Below are positions 17,141-26,379 of a stretch of 64,000 nt of DNA, in pieces. The translations under genes were made by a program, and so were the position numbers. The notes under the pieces are model-generated. The model was not told the origin of the DNA and searched no databases. It saw nothing but the letters and a program-made list of their open reading frames with translations. The stretch is from CAIWTU01 sp035686205 (lineage in GTDB: Bacteria; Desulfobacterota; Desulfuromonadia; Geobacterales; Geobacteraceae), in the NCBI GenBank assembly GCA_035686205.1, contig DASRZQ010000119.1:31756-95755 (forward strand). The letters are read 5' to 3'. Every line of letters starts with the position of its first letter. The stretch's first letter is position 1.

Positions 17141-18895
17141 ATGAGGGAAATTCTTTCCGGCAATGAAGCCATAGCCCGCGGGGCCTATGAAGCGGGAATC
17201 AAGGTAGCAAGCGCATACCCGGGGACACCCTCCACCGAGATACTTGAGAGTATTGTACAGTACGAGAACATCGACGCGTCATGGGCTCCTAATGAAAAAG
17301 TGGCGCTTGAAGTTGCCATAGGGGCATCATTCGGCGGCGGAAGAGCGCTCGCGGCAATGAAGCACGTGGGAGTGAATGTTGCCGCCGATCCGCTTTTCAC
17401 TCTTTCTTATACAGGTGTGAAAGGCGGCCTCGTACTTGTAACCGCCGATGACCCTGAACTCCATTCGTCCCAGAATGAGCAGGACAACAGAAACTACGCC
17501 AAGTTCGCCAAGATACCCATGCTGGAACCGGCGGACTCCCAGGAATGCCTGGACTTTACCAGGCTTGCCTTTGAAATATCCGAACGGTTCGACACCCCGG
17601 TTTTTCTCCGCACAACAACACGAATCTCCCACAGCAAATCCATCGTCAGGACATCAGATCCTGTTACCGGTCTCCCTCCAGCGGGTCTTGAGCGCAAAGC
17701 AGCAAAATACGTAATGCTGCCCGGCAATGCCAGGGTCAGGCACAGGATTGTGGAACAGCGTCTGGCGGAACTGGCTGCAAACGCCGAGAATCTTGAAATT
17801 AACCGCATTGAATTAAGGGATATCTCCATTGGTGTGATAACTTCCGGCATATCATATCAATACGTCAGGGAAGTTCTGCCGAAGGCATCGGTGCTGAAAC
17901 TCGGCATGGTTTACCCCCTTCCGGAAAAAATGATACGGGAATTTGCCGGGAAAGTCAGCAGTCTTTACGTCGTAGAAGAACTCGATCCCTTCCTGGAAGA
18001 GCAGATTAAATGCCTTGGTATCGATGTAACCGGCAAATCTGTTCTGCCGATTTGCGGAGAACTTACACCCGGCGTACTGCGTGAATCTTTCCGGATGGAG
18101 AAGCCGGATTTTCTGGAAATTGACAGGCTGCCCGCCCGTCCGCCCAATATGTGTCCGGGTTGCCCCCATCGAGGAGTTTTCTTTTCTCTTAATAAACTTG
18201 GCGCTTTCGTAACCGGCGATATCGGTTGCTATACATTGGGATTCATGCCGCCGCTGTCCGCAATGGACACCTGCGTTTGCATGGGAGCGAGCATAGGTAA
18301 TGCAACCGGTATTTCAAAAGTACTCACCCCCGGAGATCAAAAAAAGGTCGTGGCCGTGATTGGCGACTCGACATTTCTCCATTCAGGCATGACCGGCCTT
18401 CTGGACATGGTCTACAACAAAGCGCCCGCCACGGTAATAATCCTCGACAACAGAATAACGGCAATGACCGGTCGCCAGGAAAATCCCGCTTCAGGGTATA
18501 CTCTCACGGGGGAAGAGACTTTTCAGGTCGATTTTTCTTCCCTGGTCCGCTCGCTCGGAGTAAAAAACATCCGGGCAATTGATCCGTATAATCTCGAAGA
18601 AACGGAAAAAGCGATCACGGAAGAAATGAACCGTCCGGAGCCTTCGGTAATAATAACATCAAGACCTTGCGTCCTTATCAAGAGACCGGGCGTTTTTAAA
18701 CGTGGAGCCCCCCTTGAAATCGACCCTGAAATATGCAAAGGCTGCAGGGAATGTGTAAAACTTGGCTGCCCTGCAATTGTGTGGCAGACAGGAAGTGGTG
18801 GCAAAGGAAAGGCGTTCATAGACACTCTGTTGTGCGGCGGTTGCGACGTGTGCACCCAACTGTGCAAATTCATGGCAATAAGGGCAACCAAATGA
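17141..18895 (+). CDS. iorA: Indolepyruvate:ferredoxin oxidoreductase, alpha subunit
   Basis: A 584-residue TPP enzyme. The N-terminal pyrimidine-binding domain starts NEAIARGAYEAGIKVASAYPGTPSTEI, the TPP domain contains MCPGCPHRG and GDIGCYTLG, and two C-terminal 4Fe-4S motifs are CKGCRECVKLGCP and CGGCDVCTQLCKF. With IorB it oxidatively decarboxylates aryl pyruvates to aryl-acetyl-CoA using ferredoxin, and can run in reverse. Overlap with iorB (ATGA) and the downstream paaK agree with aromatic amino acid breakdown or reductive re-synthesis. Confidence 0.95.
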   Translation: MREILSGNEAIARGAYEAGIKVASAYPGTPSTEILESIVQYENIDASWAPNEKVALEVAIGASFGGGRALAAMKHVGVNVAADPLFTLSYTGVKGGLVLVTADDPELHSSQNEQDNRNYAKFAKIPMLEPADSQECLDFTRLAFEISERFDTPVFLRTTTRISHSKSIVRTSDPVTGLPPAGLERKAAKYVMLPGNARVRHRIVEQRLAELAANAENLEINRIELRDISIGVITSGISYQYVREVLPKASVLKLGMVYPLPEKMIREFAGKVSSLYVVEELDPFLEEQIKCLGIDVTGKSVLPICGELTPGVLRESFRMEKPDFLEIDRLPARPPNMCPGCPHRGVFFSLNKLGAFVTGDIGCYTLGFMPPLSAMDTCVCMGASIGNATGISKVLTPGDQKKVVAVIGDSTFLHSGMTGLLDMVYNKAPATVIILDNRITAMTGRQENPASGYTLTGEETFQVDFSSLVRSLGVKNIRAIDPYNLEETEKAITEEMNRPEPSVIITSRPCVLIKRPGVFKRGAPLEIDPEICKGCRECVKLGCPAIVWQTGSGGKGKAFIDTLLCGGCDVCTQLCKFMAIRATK

Positions 18896-19476
18896 ATGAT
18901 ACCGTAACTAACATCCTGCTTGTCGGGGTCGGAGGTCAGGGGATACTGGTTGCTTCGGAAATTATTTCTGAAGCCCTGATGCTGGCCGGCTTTGACGTCA
19001 AGAAAAGTGAAGTCCACGGAATGGCGCAACGGGGCGGGAGCGTGGTATCTCATGTCAGATTCGGCGCAAAGGTTTATTCTCCGATAATTCCCGAGGGGGA
19101 AGCCGATATCCTTGTCGGATTCGAGCTTCTTGAGGCGTACCGGTATTTGCCGTTGATGAAAAAAAGCGCCAGGATCGTCGTTAACAATCTCAGGATCAAT
19201 CCGCCCTCAGTCTCCACGGGTAAGGAGACATATCCTGAAGGTATTGACGGGAAAATTTCAAAGTTATATCCGGATAGTATTTTCATAGACGGCATTGAAC
19301 TTGCCAAACAGGCCGGGAACGCCAAAACGGCCAACACCGTCCTGCTCGGAGCGTTGTCCGCATTGTCCGGAGCTGATGAAGAATTCTGGCTCAACGCCAT
19401 CGAAAAAATGGTGCCGGGAAAGACTCTCGAAGTTAACAAAAAAGCCTTCGAACTCGGCAAAAACAGTATCGCGTAA
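18892..19476 (+). CDS. iorB: Indolepyruvate:ferredoxin oxidoreductase, beta subunit
   Basis: A 194-residue pyruvate-ferredoxin oxidoreductase gamma-type domain with VGVGGQGILVASEII, KSEVHGMAQRGGSVVSHVR and a C-terminal NTVLLGALSAL segment, full length for IorB. The start is the ATG overlapping the iorA stop. An in-frame extension to 18733 is antisense-like read-through of the iorA Fe-S region and was not used. It supplies the second half of the CoA-acylating oxidoreductase. Confidence 0.94.
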   Translation: MNDTVTNILLVGVGGQGILVASEIISEALMLAGFDVKKSEVHGMAQRGGSVVSHVRFGAKVYSPIIPEGEADILVGFELLEAYRYLPLMKKSARIVVNNLRINPPSVSTGKETYPEGIDGKISKLYPDSIFIDGIELAKQAGNAKTANTVLLGALSALSGADEEFWLNAIEKMVPGKTLEVNKKAFELGKNSIA

Positions 19477-19522
19477 TTACCCCTCCCCGTGCAGCAACAC
19501 AATTCCATCCAGAGGACTAGTC

Positions 19523-20827
19523 ATGTTTTATAATGAAGATTTCGAAACCCTGCCCAGGCCTGCCCTGGAAGCCATGCAGCTCAAGCGTTTGAAGTCAGTC
19601 ATAGAGCGCGTTTACAATAAGGTGCCCTTCTACAGACAGTCCTTTGACAATGCCGGCATCAAGCCTGAAGCAATAAAATCTATTGAAGATATCGCAAGAC
19701 TGCCCTTCACATACAAACAGGATATGCGCGAAAGTTATCCCTACGGTCTGTTTGCAACAGGCATGGATGATATCGTGAGGATCCACGCGTCATCGGGAAC
19801 TACCGGCAAGCCGACGGTTGTCGGATACACGCGTAAAGATATTGACGTCTGGTCCGAGCTGATGGCGAGATCTTTTGTATCCGCCGGTGTCCATAAAGGT
19901 GATATCATCCACAATGCTTACGGGTACGGTCTTTTCACCGGGGGGTTGGGTGCGCATTACGGGGCTGAAAGGCTGGGAGCCTCGGTGATACCCATGTCCG
20001 GAGGCAACACAAAAAGACAGATACTGATTATGAAGGATTTCGGTTCTACCGTACTGACGTGCACACCGTCGTATTCCCTTTATCTGGCCGAGGCTGCTTT
20101 TGAGGAGGGAATCGATTTCAAGTCCCTTGACCTCCGTGTAGGAATTTTCGGCGCCGAGCCGTGGTCGGAGTCCATGCGCGCGGAAATCGAGGACAAGCTC
20201 AATCTTAGCGCCATCGACATCTACGGACTTTCCGAAATCATGGGTCCGGGTGTGGCCATCGAATGCATAGAGGCAAAATGCGGACTGCACATATGGGAAG
20301 ATCATTTCATACCTGAAATCATTGATCCCGCAACCGGCTTGCCGGTTCCCGAAGGAGAAAAAGGGGAACTGGTCATCACAACCATAACCAAGGAAGGCAT
20401 TCCGCTTATCCGTTACCGCACTCGCGACATAACCAGCATCACTTACCAGCCATGCCCGTGCGGCCGCACCCATGCGCGTATAGCCAGGATGAGCGGAAGA
20501 AGCGATGACATGCTGATAATCCGTGGCGTCAACGTGTTCCCGTCGCAGATTGAAGCCATACTAATGGAAATTGAGGGTGTTGAGCCGCATTACCTGCTTA
20601 TCGTGGACAGGAAAGAGAATCTGGATACCCTTGAAGTTCAGGTGGAGGTTGACGAAAAACTTTTCTCGGATGAGGTTAAGCATCTCCAGAACCTTTCGCT
20701 GACCATAGAGAAGGAGATAAAGGATCTGCTGGGAGTAACCTGCAAAGTCAGACTGGTGGAGCCGAAAACGATCATGAGGAGTGAAGGCAAGGCCAAGAGA
20801 GTTATTGACAACCGCGAAATCCGCTGA
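19523..20827 (+). CDS. paaK: Phenylacetate--CoA ligase (first copy)
   Basis: A 434-residue acyl-adenylate enzyme with the P-loop HASSGTTGKPTVVGYT, AEPWSESMR, YGLSEIMGPGV, IRYRTRDI and MSGRSDDMLIIRGVNVFPSQIE, typical of PaaK. It makes aryl-acetyl-CoA from the acid, CoA and ATP. GAGG precedes the ATG. Beside IOR it can feed phenylacetate or indoleacetate into CoA thioesters, either for degradation or for reductive carboxylation to aromatic amino acids. The second copy at 27141 is clearly homologous. Confidence 0.93.
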   Translation: MFYNEDFETLPRPALEAMQLKRLKSVIERVYNKVPFYRQSFDNAGIKPEAIKSIEDIARLPFTYKQDMRESYPYGLFATGMDDIVRIHASSGTTGKPTVVGYTRKDIDVWSELMARSFVSAGVHKGDIIHNAYGYGLFTGGLGAHYGAERLGASVIPMSGGNTKRQILIMKDFGSTVLTCTPSYSLYLAEAAFEEGIDFKSLDLRVGIFGAEPWSESMRAEIEDKLNLSAIDIYGLSEIMGPGVAIECIEAKCGLHIWEDHFIPEIIDPATGLPVPEGEKGELVITTITKEGIPLIRYRTRDITSITYQPCPCGRTHARIARMSGRSDDMLIIRGVNVFPSQIEAILMEIEGVEPHYLLIVDRKENLDTLEVQVEVDEKLFSDEVKHLQNLSLTIEKEIKDLLGVTCKVRLVEPKTIMRSEGKAKRVIDNREIR

Positions 20828-20884
20828 TCGCGAATCACCACGAGGCACCGGCAAGATGTCATTTGTCAGTTCGGAGGAAAAACA

Positions 20885-21316
20885 ATGAAAGTAGAACAGA
20901 TTTCGATTTTCATAGAAAACAAGTCGGGAAGGCTGGCCGAGGTTGCCCGGATTCTTGGTGAAGCCGGCGTGAATATTCGTGCCCTTTCACTTGCGGATAC
21001 CTCGGATTTCGGCATTTTACGGCTTATCGTCAATGACCGTGAAAAGGCTAAACAGATCCTTAAGGAAAACGGATTTACCGTCAGTAAAACGGAAGTTGTC
21101 GCCATCGAAGTTCCCGACAGGCCGGGTGGCCTGTCGGAAATCCTTGATACACTGGACGGCGCATCGATAAACGTTGAGTACATGTATGCGTTTGTTGAAC
21201 GCTGTGGGGAAAATGCAGTGATAATTTTCCGCTTCGACGAAACGGAAAAAGCGATAACCACTTTGACTGAAAAGGGTTTTAACGTGCTTGAAGGTGAAAG
21301 ACTGTATCAAATGTAA
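20885..21316 (+). CDS. Tandem ACT-domain amino-acid-binding protein
   Basis: A 143-residue protein of two ACT domains (about 1-70, starting VEQISIFIENKSGRLAEVARIL, and 71-143, with VPDRPGGLSEILDTL), each with the Gly-Arg/Gly-Gly ligand-contact motif. It has no catalytic domain. Free-standing double-ACT proteins beside PaaK and IOR are common in anaerobes and presumably sense aromatic amino acids to control the enzymes. The target is inferred. A GGAGG site precedes the ATG. Confidence 0.88.
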   Translation: MKVEQISIFIENKSGRLAEVARILGEAGVNIRALSLADTSDFGILRLIVNDREKAKQILKENGFTVSKTEVVAIEVPDRPGGLSEILDTLDGASINVEYMYAFVERCGENAVIIFRFDETEKAITTLTEKGFNVLEGERLYQM

Positions 21317-21347
21317 TTTTTTATTTAATGTTTTCAAGGAGGGAGTA

Positions 21348-22490
21348 ATGAGAAAAGCTGTATCCGCGTTTTGTTGCTTAGTAATTTTACTTGTATTTGC
21401 AACTGCATCGCCGGCTGCACCCCCGATCCGGATAGGCGGTCTGTTTGCCGTAACAGGTCCGGCGTCATTCCTGGGCGAGCCGGAAAAAAAGACCATTGAA
21501 ATGCTGGTAAAGGATGTCAACAGCAAAGGCGGAGTCAACGGCAGCCAGCTTGAACTGGTTGTTTATGACACCCAGGGTGATGTAACCAAAGCTGTTCAAC
21601 TGGCCACCAAGCTGATCAAAAACGACAGGGTTGCTGCCATTATCGGCCCCAGCACTACCGGGGAAACACTGGCGATAATCCCGATTGTGGAAAAAGAGCA
21701 CATACCGCTGATATCCTGCGCCGCCGGGATTAAAATTACCGACCCCGTTAAAAAGTGGGTTTTCAAGACGCCGGCAAATGATCACGTGGCCGCGGAAAAG
21801 ATTTTTAATTACGCAGCAAGAATTAAGCAGAAAAATATAGCAATTTTGACTGTGTCCGATTCTTACGGCTCTTCCGGGCGTGAACAGCTTAAACTCCTGG
21901 CGGCAAAAAAAGGGATCAGGATTGTCGCCGACGAGGTTTATTCACCCAAGGACACCGATATGACCGCGCAGCTGACCCGGATCAGGGGTTTTAAGCCTGA
22001 CGCGATAATCTGCTGGGGAACGAATCCGGGCCCCGCGGTTGTCACCAGAAACATGAAACAGTTGGCCATAAAGATCCCCCTTTACCAGAGCCACGGCGTT
22101 GCATCGAAGAAATTTATCGAACTGGCCGGGACCGAAGCTTCCGAAGGAATTCTGCTGCCTGCCGGCAAGCTTGCGGTCTATGAACTGTTGGCAAAAAATG
22201 ATCCGCAGCAGAAAGTACTCAAAGATTATGACCTCGTGTACAAGAAGTCATATGGCACTGAAGCGTCGACATTTGGTGGATATGCATTTGACGGGTTCCA
22301 CCTTGTATTGAATGCCGTGAAGACATCAGGAGCAACTCCCGATAAAATTAGATCCGGCCTGGAGCGAACGAGAAGGCTGGTTGGCGTGTCCGGCATTTTC
22401 AATATGTCACAGGCTGATCACAATGGTCTCGACCTTTCGGCCTTTGAAATGGTACGGATTACAAAAGGGGATTGGGCACTTGCACGCTGA
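21348..22490 (+). CDS. LivK-type ABC transporter substrate-binding protein 1
   Basis: A 380-residue periplasmic protein with a signal peptide (cleavage likely after SPA near residue 23) and the Peripla_BP_6 features IGGLFAVTGPASFLGEPE, VYDTQGDVTKAVQLATKLI, AIIGPSTTGETLAIIPI and TVSDSYGSSGREQLKL. An AAGGAGGGAG site precedes the ATG; upstream in-frame codons are not used. Its neighbour at 22517 is a close paralogue. The aryl-acid locus suggests aryl acids or aromatic amino acids as ligands rather than leucine. Confidence 0.9.
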   Translation: MRKAVSAFCCLVILLVFATASPAAPPIRIGGLFAVTGPASFLGEPEKKTIEMLVKDVNSKGGVNGSQLELVVYDTQGDVTKAVQLATKLIKNDRVAAIIGPSTTGETLAIIPIVEKEHIPLISCAAGIKITDPVKKWVFKTPANDHVAAEKIFNYAARIKQKNIAILTVSDSYGSSGREQLKLLAAKKGIRIVADEVYSPKDTDMTAQLTRIRGFKPDAIICWGTNPGPAVVTRNMKQLAIKIPLYQSHGVASKKFIELAGTEASEGILLPAGKLAVYELLAKNDPQQKVLKDYDLVYKKSYGTEASTFGGYAFDGFHLVLNAVKTSGATPDKIRSGLERTRRLVGVSGIFNMSQADHNGLDLSAFEMVRITKGDWALAR

Positions 22491-22516
22491 TTTGATTTAC
22501 TGACAGGAGGAAAAAA

Positions 22517-23656
22517 ATGAGAATGAATGTTGGTACTCTGGCTTTTCTTTTTATAATGACGATTTTTGTGAACCAGGCGCTGGCGGCACCCCCGATAAAA
22601 ATAGGCGCACTCTTTTCCGTTACCGGACCGGCGTCTTTTCTCGGTGAGCCTGAAAGGAATACCGCCCAGATGGTAGCCGACGAGATAAACAGGTCCGGAG
22701 GCATAAAAGGGCGCCAGGTTCAATTGATAGTTTACGATACTCAGGGTGATTCCACAAAGGCTGTTCAGGCTGCAACCAGGCTGATCCGCCAGGACCACGT
22801 ATCGGCCATTATTGGCCCGAGCATTACCGGAGATACGATGGCTGTAATCCCGATAGTCGAAAAAGCCGGGGTGCCTCTCGTTTCCTGCGCCGCCGGGATA
22901 AAAATCACTGAACCTGTAAAATCCTGGGTGTTCAAGACCGCACAGAACGATTCGCTTGCCGTAGCAAAAATCTACGAATACCTGGCCAGGCATAAAATAA
23001 AGAGGGTTGCCATTCTGACCGTTTCCGACTCATTCGGTTCATCCGGACGGGAACAACTGAAACTCAATGCCGCTAAATATGGTATTCAGATAATTTCGGA
23101 CGACACCTATGGTCCCAAGGACACCGACATGACACCCCAGCTGACGAAGATCCGCAACAGTCAGGCCCAGGCTTTGATCTGCTGGGGGACGAACCCCGGC
23201 CCGGCCATTGTAGCCAGAAACGCGAAACAGCTCGGCGTGAAAATACCGCTCTATATGAGCCACGGCGTGTCTTCCAAGAAATTCATCGAACTTGCCGGAG
23301 ATGCAGCAGAAGGGATAATTCTCCCTTCAGGTCGTGTACTGGTGGCGGATCTCCTGCCGAATTCAGACAGGCAGAAAAAGACTCTTCTTTCTTTTGTCAA
23401 GGATTACCAGAACCACTTTAAAAAAGAAGGCGACCACTTCGGAGGTCACGCGTGGGATGCAATGATGCTTGTCAAAACGGCCATCGAAAGGGGAGGGGAC
23501 AAACCATCGGATATTCGCGCCCAGCTTGAAAAGATCCGAAATTTTCCCGGGATAGGCGGTGTCTTCACATATACCCCCAAAGATCACAGCGGTCTCAATA
23601 AAGATGCATTTGTACTTGTGGAGATAAAGGGCAAAGACTGGGTACTTGTCCATTAG
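22517..23656 (+). CDS. LivK-type ABC transporter substrate-binding protein 2
   Basis: A 379-residue paralogue of the preceding gene. It has a signal peptide (cleavage likely at ALA-AP, about residue 24) and the same blocks: IGALFSVTGPASFLGEPE, VYDTQGDSTKAVQAATRLI and VSCAAGIKITEPVKSW. Identity is high along the whole length, but the C-terminal ligand-lobe residues differ (AWDAMMLVKTAIERGGD versus AFDGFHLVLNAVKTSGA), so the two may bind different ligands for one permease. It has a GGAGG site and lies 26 bases after the first copy. Confidence 0.9.
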   Translation: MRMNVGTLAFLFIMTIFVNQALAAPPIKIGALFSVTGPASFLGEPERNTAQMVADEINRSGGIKGRQVQLIVYDTQGDSTKAVQAATRLIRQDHVSAIIGPSITGDTMAVIPIVEKAGVPLVSCAAGIKITEPVKSWVFKTAQNDSLAVAKIYEYLARHKIKRVAILTVSDSFGSSGREQLKLNAAKYGIQIISDDTYGPKDTDMTPQLTKIRNSQAQALICWGTNPGPAIVARNAKQLGVKIPLYMSHGVSSKKFIELAGDAAEGIILPSGRVLVADLLPNSDRQKKTLLSFVKDYQNHFKKEGDHFGGHAWDAMMLVKTAIERGGDKPSDIRAQLEKIRNFPGIGGVFTYTPKDHSGLNKDAFVLVEIKGKDWVLVH

Positions 23657-23750
23657 GAACCAAACGCATTCAGTCGTTATTGAAAATACAGCCAGCGCAG
23701 AATGGGGAAAGCCCTCTGCGCTGACTTTATCTTGAGTAGAAACGGTCTAC

Positions 23751-24635
23751 ATGAACTTTGCAAGCCAAATCCTGCAATATCTTTTGTCCGGCCTGTCAAC
23801 CGGGGCAATTTACTCTCTAATCGGCCTTGGATTCGCGATCATTTTCAATTCCACCGGCATAATCAATTTCGCCCAGGGAGAATTTGTCATGCTGGGCGGT
23901 ATGCTGACTTATTTTTTCCTCTCGGTTGTCAAAGTGCCGTTTGCCGCAGCGATGCTGCTGGCGGTCATTACATCGACGGCGACAGGCGTTATTTTTGAGC
24001 GGCTTGCAATAAGGCCTCTCAAGCAGCCCACGCATCTCAACCTGGTAATAATTACAATTGGCGGCAGTATCTTCATCCGCGGGCTGGCCATGATTGTCTG
24101 GGGCAAAGACACCCACACGATTCCCACATTTTACGGAAGTGCACCGATTACTCTGGAAGGGGCAACGATTCTTCCACAGCATTTATGGATATTCGGCATT
24201 ACATTCCTGGTGATAATCATCAACAAGCTTTTCTTCTTTTACAGTATCAGCGGAAAGGCCATGCGGGCGTGCGCTTACAACCGTAACGCCGCAAGCCTTG
24301 TCGGTATTGATGTGAAGAGAATGGTGCTTTTTTCATTTGCCATAAGCTCTTCCATGGGCGCCATAGCGGGAATGATTGCCGCACCGCTGACCATGACTTC
24401 TTACGATGTCGGAATAATGCTCGGACTGAAGGGGTTTTGCGCAGCGATTATCGGGGGGATGAGCGGCGGAATCGGAACAGTACTCGGCGGAATGATCCTC
24501 GGTGTGCTGGAGTCGATGGGCGCCGGTCTCATATCTTCAGGCTACAAGGATGCCATCGCTTTTATCATACTGTTGCTGATACTTTTTGTCAGGCCTCAGG
24601 GGCTTTTCAGGAAAGCGGAAACAGAAAGGGTTTGA
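23751..24635 (+). CDS. livH: Branched-chain-type ABC permease LivH
   Basis: A 294-residue permease with about eight hydrophobic segments and family blocks GLSTGAIYSLIGLGFAIIFNSTGIINFAQGEF near the N-terminus and KGFCAAIIGGMSGGIGTVLGG in the coupling region. It forms the inner-membrane channel with LivM. It follows the second binding protein after 94 bases and precedes livM by 6 bases. The name reflects homology; the substrate here is probably an aryl compound. Confidence 0.92.
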   Translation: MNFASQILQYLLSGLSTGAIYSLIGLGFAIIFNSTGIINFAQGEFVMLGGMLTYFFLSVVKVPFAAAMLLAVITSTATGVIFERLAIRPLKQPTHLNLVIITIGGSIFIRGLAMIVWGKDTHTIPTFYGSAPITLEGATILPQHLWIFGITFLVIIINKLFFFYSISGKAMRACAYNRNAASLVGIDVKRMVLFSFAISSSMGAIAGMIAAPLTMTSYDVGIMLGLKGFCAAIIGGMSGGIGTVLGGMILGVLESMGAGLISSGYKDAIAFIILLLILFVRPQGLFRKAETERV

Positions 24636-24641
24636 AATAAG

Positions 24642-25616
24642 ATGCCATCCATGAAAAAGGAACTTTTGACATTCTTTCTGTTTGCAATGGCTGTTGTTAT
24701 TGCGCCGTTGTTTTTCTCCGGCGGATACCTTATGAACGTGCTGGTGTTTGTAGGAATAAACACGATGCTGGCAGTGGCGCTGAACCTCCTGCTGGGTTTC
24801 GCCGGACAGATTTCACTCGGACACGCAGCCTTTTTCGGCCTGGGGGCATACATATCCGGAGTATTGACCGCGACCTGCGGGTACAGCCCATGGTTAACTT
24901 TGATTATTGCCTCAACCGCCACGTCCGTTCTTGCTTTCGTGCTCGGCTTCCCCATACTGAAGCTGAAAGGCCACTATCTGGCCATGGCGACCCTCGGCTT
25001 TGGAATAATTGTCTACATTGCGTTTAACGAGACTGTGGACATTACCGCCGGACCCTCTGGTCTGACCGGCATCCCGAATTATTCCATCGGATCTTTCCAG
25101 TTCGACAGTGATACGAAAAACTATTACCTCATCTGGGCTTTTACCCTGGTCACCATACTGCTTTCCGTAAATCTGGCCAACTCCAGAATCGGCCGTGCAT
25201 TGCGGGCAATCCATGATTCTGAGACCGCGGCGCGGGTGATGGGTGTAAACGCCGGTTTTCTCAAGGTTCAGATTTTTACACTGTCCGCTCTGATTTCTTC
25301 GGTTGCCGGATGTCTGTATGCCCATACCATGACATTCATATCTCCCGCTTCTTTCGGGTTCAATTTTTCCATCGAACTTGTTACCATGGTTGTCGTTGGC
25401 GGGCTTGGCAGCATATACGGGTCTTTTTTCGGGGCCGCGCTGTTGACGCTACTTCCCGAATTTCTCAGAACGTTTCAGGATTTTGACATACTTGTATACG
25501 GTCTGATTTTAATCTTGATGATCATGTTCATGCCCGGCGGAATCGTCCGTGGAATTCCCGAAATTGCGGGAGCGTTGTTGCCCGCTTTCAAGCGCACTAG
25601 AGGCGAAAATGCTTAG
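24642..25616 (+). CDS. livM: Branched-chain-type ABC permease LivM
   Basis: A 324-residue permease with family motifs NLLLGFAGQISLGHAAFFGLGAY, GHYLAMATLGFG and VVVGGLGSIYGSFFGAALL, and about nine hydrophobic segments. An internal ATG 9 bases later is an alternative start. Its 3' end overlaps the livG start by 8 bases. It pairs with LivH in the same transporter. Confidence 0.92.
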   Translation: MPSMKKELLTFFLFAMAVVIAPLFFSGGYLMNVLVFVGINTMLAVALNLLLGFAGQISLGHAAFFGLGAYISGVLTATCGYSPWLTLIIASTATSVLAFVLGFPILKLKGHYLAMATLGFGIIVYIAFNETVDITAGPSGLTGIPNYSIGSFQFDSDTKNYYLIWAFTLVTILLSVNLANSRIGRALRAIHDSETAARVMGVNAGFLKVQIFTLSALISSVAGCLYAHTMTFISPASFGFNFSIELVTMVVVGGLGSIYGSFFGAALLTLLPEFLRTFQDFDILVYGLILILMIMFMPGGIVRGIPEIAGALLPAFKRTRGENA

Positions 25617-26361
25617 GGCCGATGGAATCACAAAAACATTTGGCGGCCTTACCGCACTTGAGGATGTCTCCTTTTCAGTCCGCGATGAAGAAATCACCGG
25701 GATAATCGGCCCGAACGGCGCCGGAAAGACCACCCTCTTCAACATCATTACCGGTTTGTATACACAATCAGAGGGGAAGATTTTTTTGGGCGATAAGGAT
25801 GTTTCCGGTTTCCCCCCCGAGAAGCTTGCGCGTCTCGGGCTCGTAAGGACATTTCAGAATATTGAACTGTTCGGGCAAATGACGGTACTGGAAAATATCA
25901 TGGTGGGACTTCATACCCGGAGCAGAAGCGGCATTGTTTCCTGCGCGTTCAAGCTCCCCGGTCATCTCAAGGAAGAGCGGAAAATAAGGGCAAACGCTGC
26001 TGAGTGGATGGATTTCTGCGGCATCTCCGATTTGTCCGGTGTCGCTGCCGGCAATCTTCCGTTTGGCAAAGGCAGATTGCTGGAAATAGCCCGCGCCATG
26101 GCTCTGGCCCCCCGGGTTATCCTTATGGATGAGCCCGCAGCAGGCCTTAACAGCCGCGAGACCGAACATCTCGCTGACCTTATCAGGAAAATCAGGGAAT
26201 CAGGTGTAACTGTCGTTCTGGTGGAACATGACATGGAGTTGATCATGGATATTTGTGACTCTATTGTCGTTCTGAATTTGGGCCGCAAGCTTGCCGAGGG
26301 AACACCGCGAGAGATACAGGAGAATCCGGAGGTAATAGCAGCGTATCTTGGCTCGGATTAG
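25609..26361 (+). CDS. livG: Branched-chain-type ABC ATPase LivG
   Basis: A 250-residue ATPase with Walker A GPNGAGKTTLF, Q-loop FQNIELF, a degenerate signature (NLPFGKGRLLEIARAM), Walker B VILMDEPAAGLN and H-loop VEHDM. The signature reads FGKG instead of the usual SYG. The ATG overlaps livM; an upstream in-frame extension within livM is rejected. It couples ATP hydrolysis to the LivHM channel. Confidence 0.92.
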   Translation: MLRADGITKTFGGLTALEDVSFSVRDEEITGIIGPNGAGKTTLFNIITGLYTQSEGKIFLGDKDVSGFPPEKLARLGLVRTFQNIELFGQMTVLENIMVGLHTRSRSGIVSCAFKLPGHLKEERKIRANAAEWMDFCGISDLSGVAAGNLPFGKGRLLEIARAMALAPRVILMDEPAAGLNSRETEHLADLIRKIRESGVTVVLVEHDMELIMDICDSIVVLNLGRKLAEGTPREIQENPEVIAAYLGSD

Positions 26362-26379
26362 CATAATCCAAAACACATC

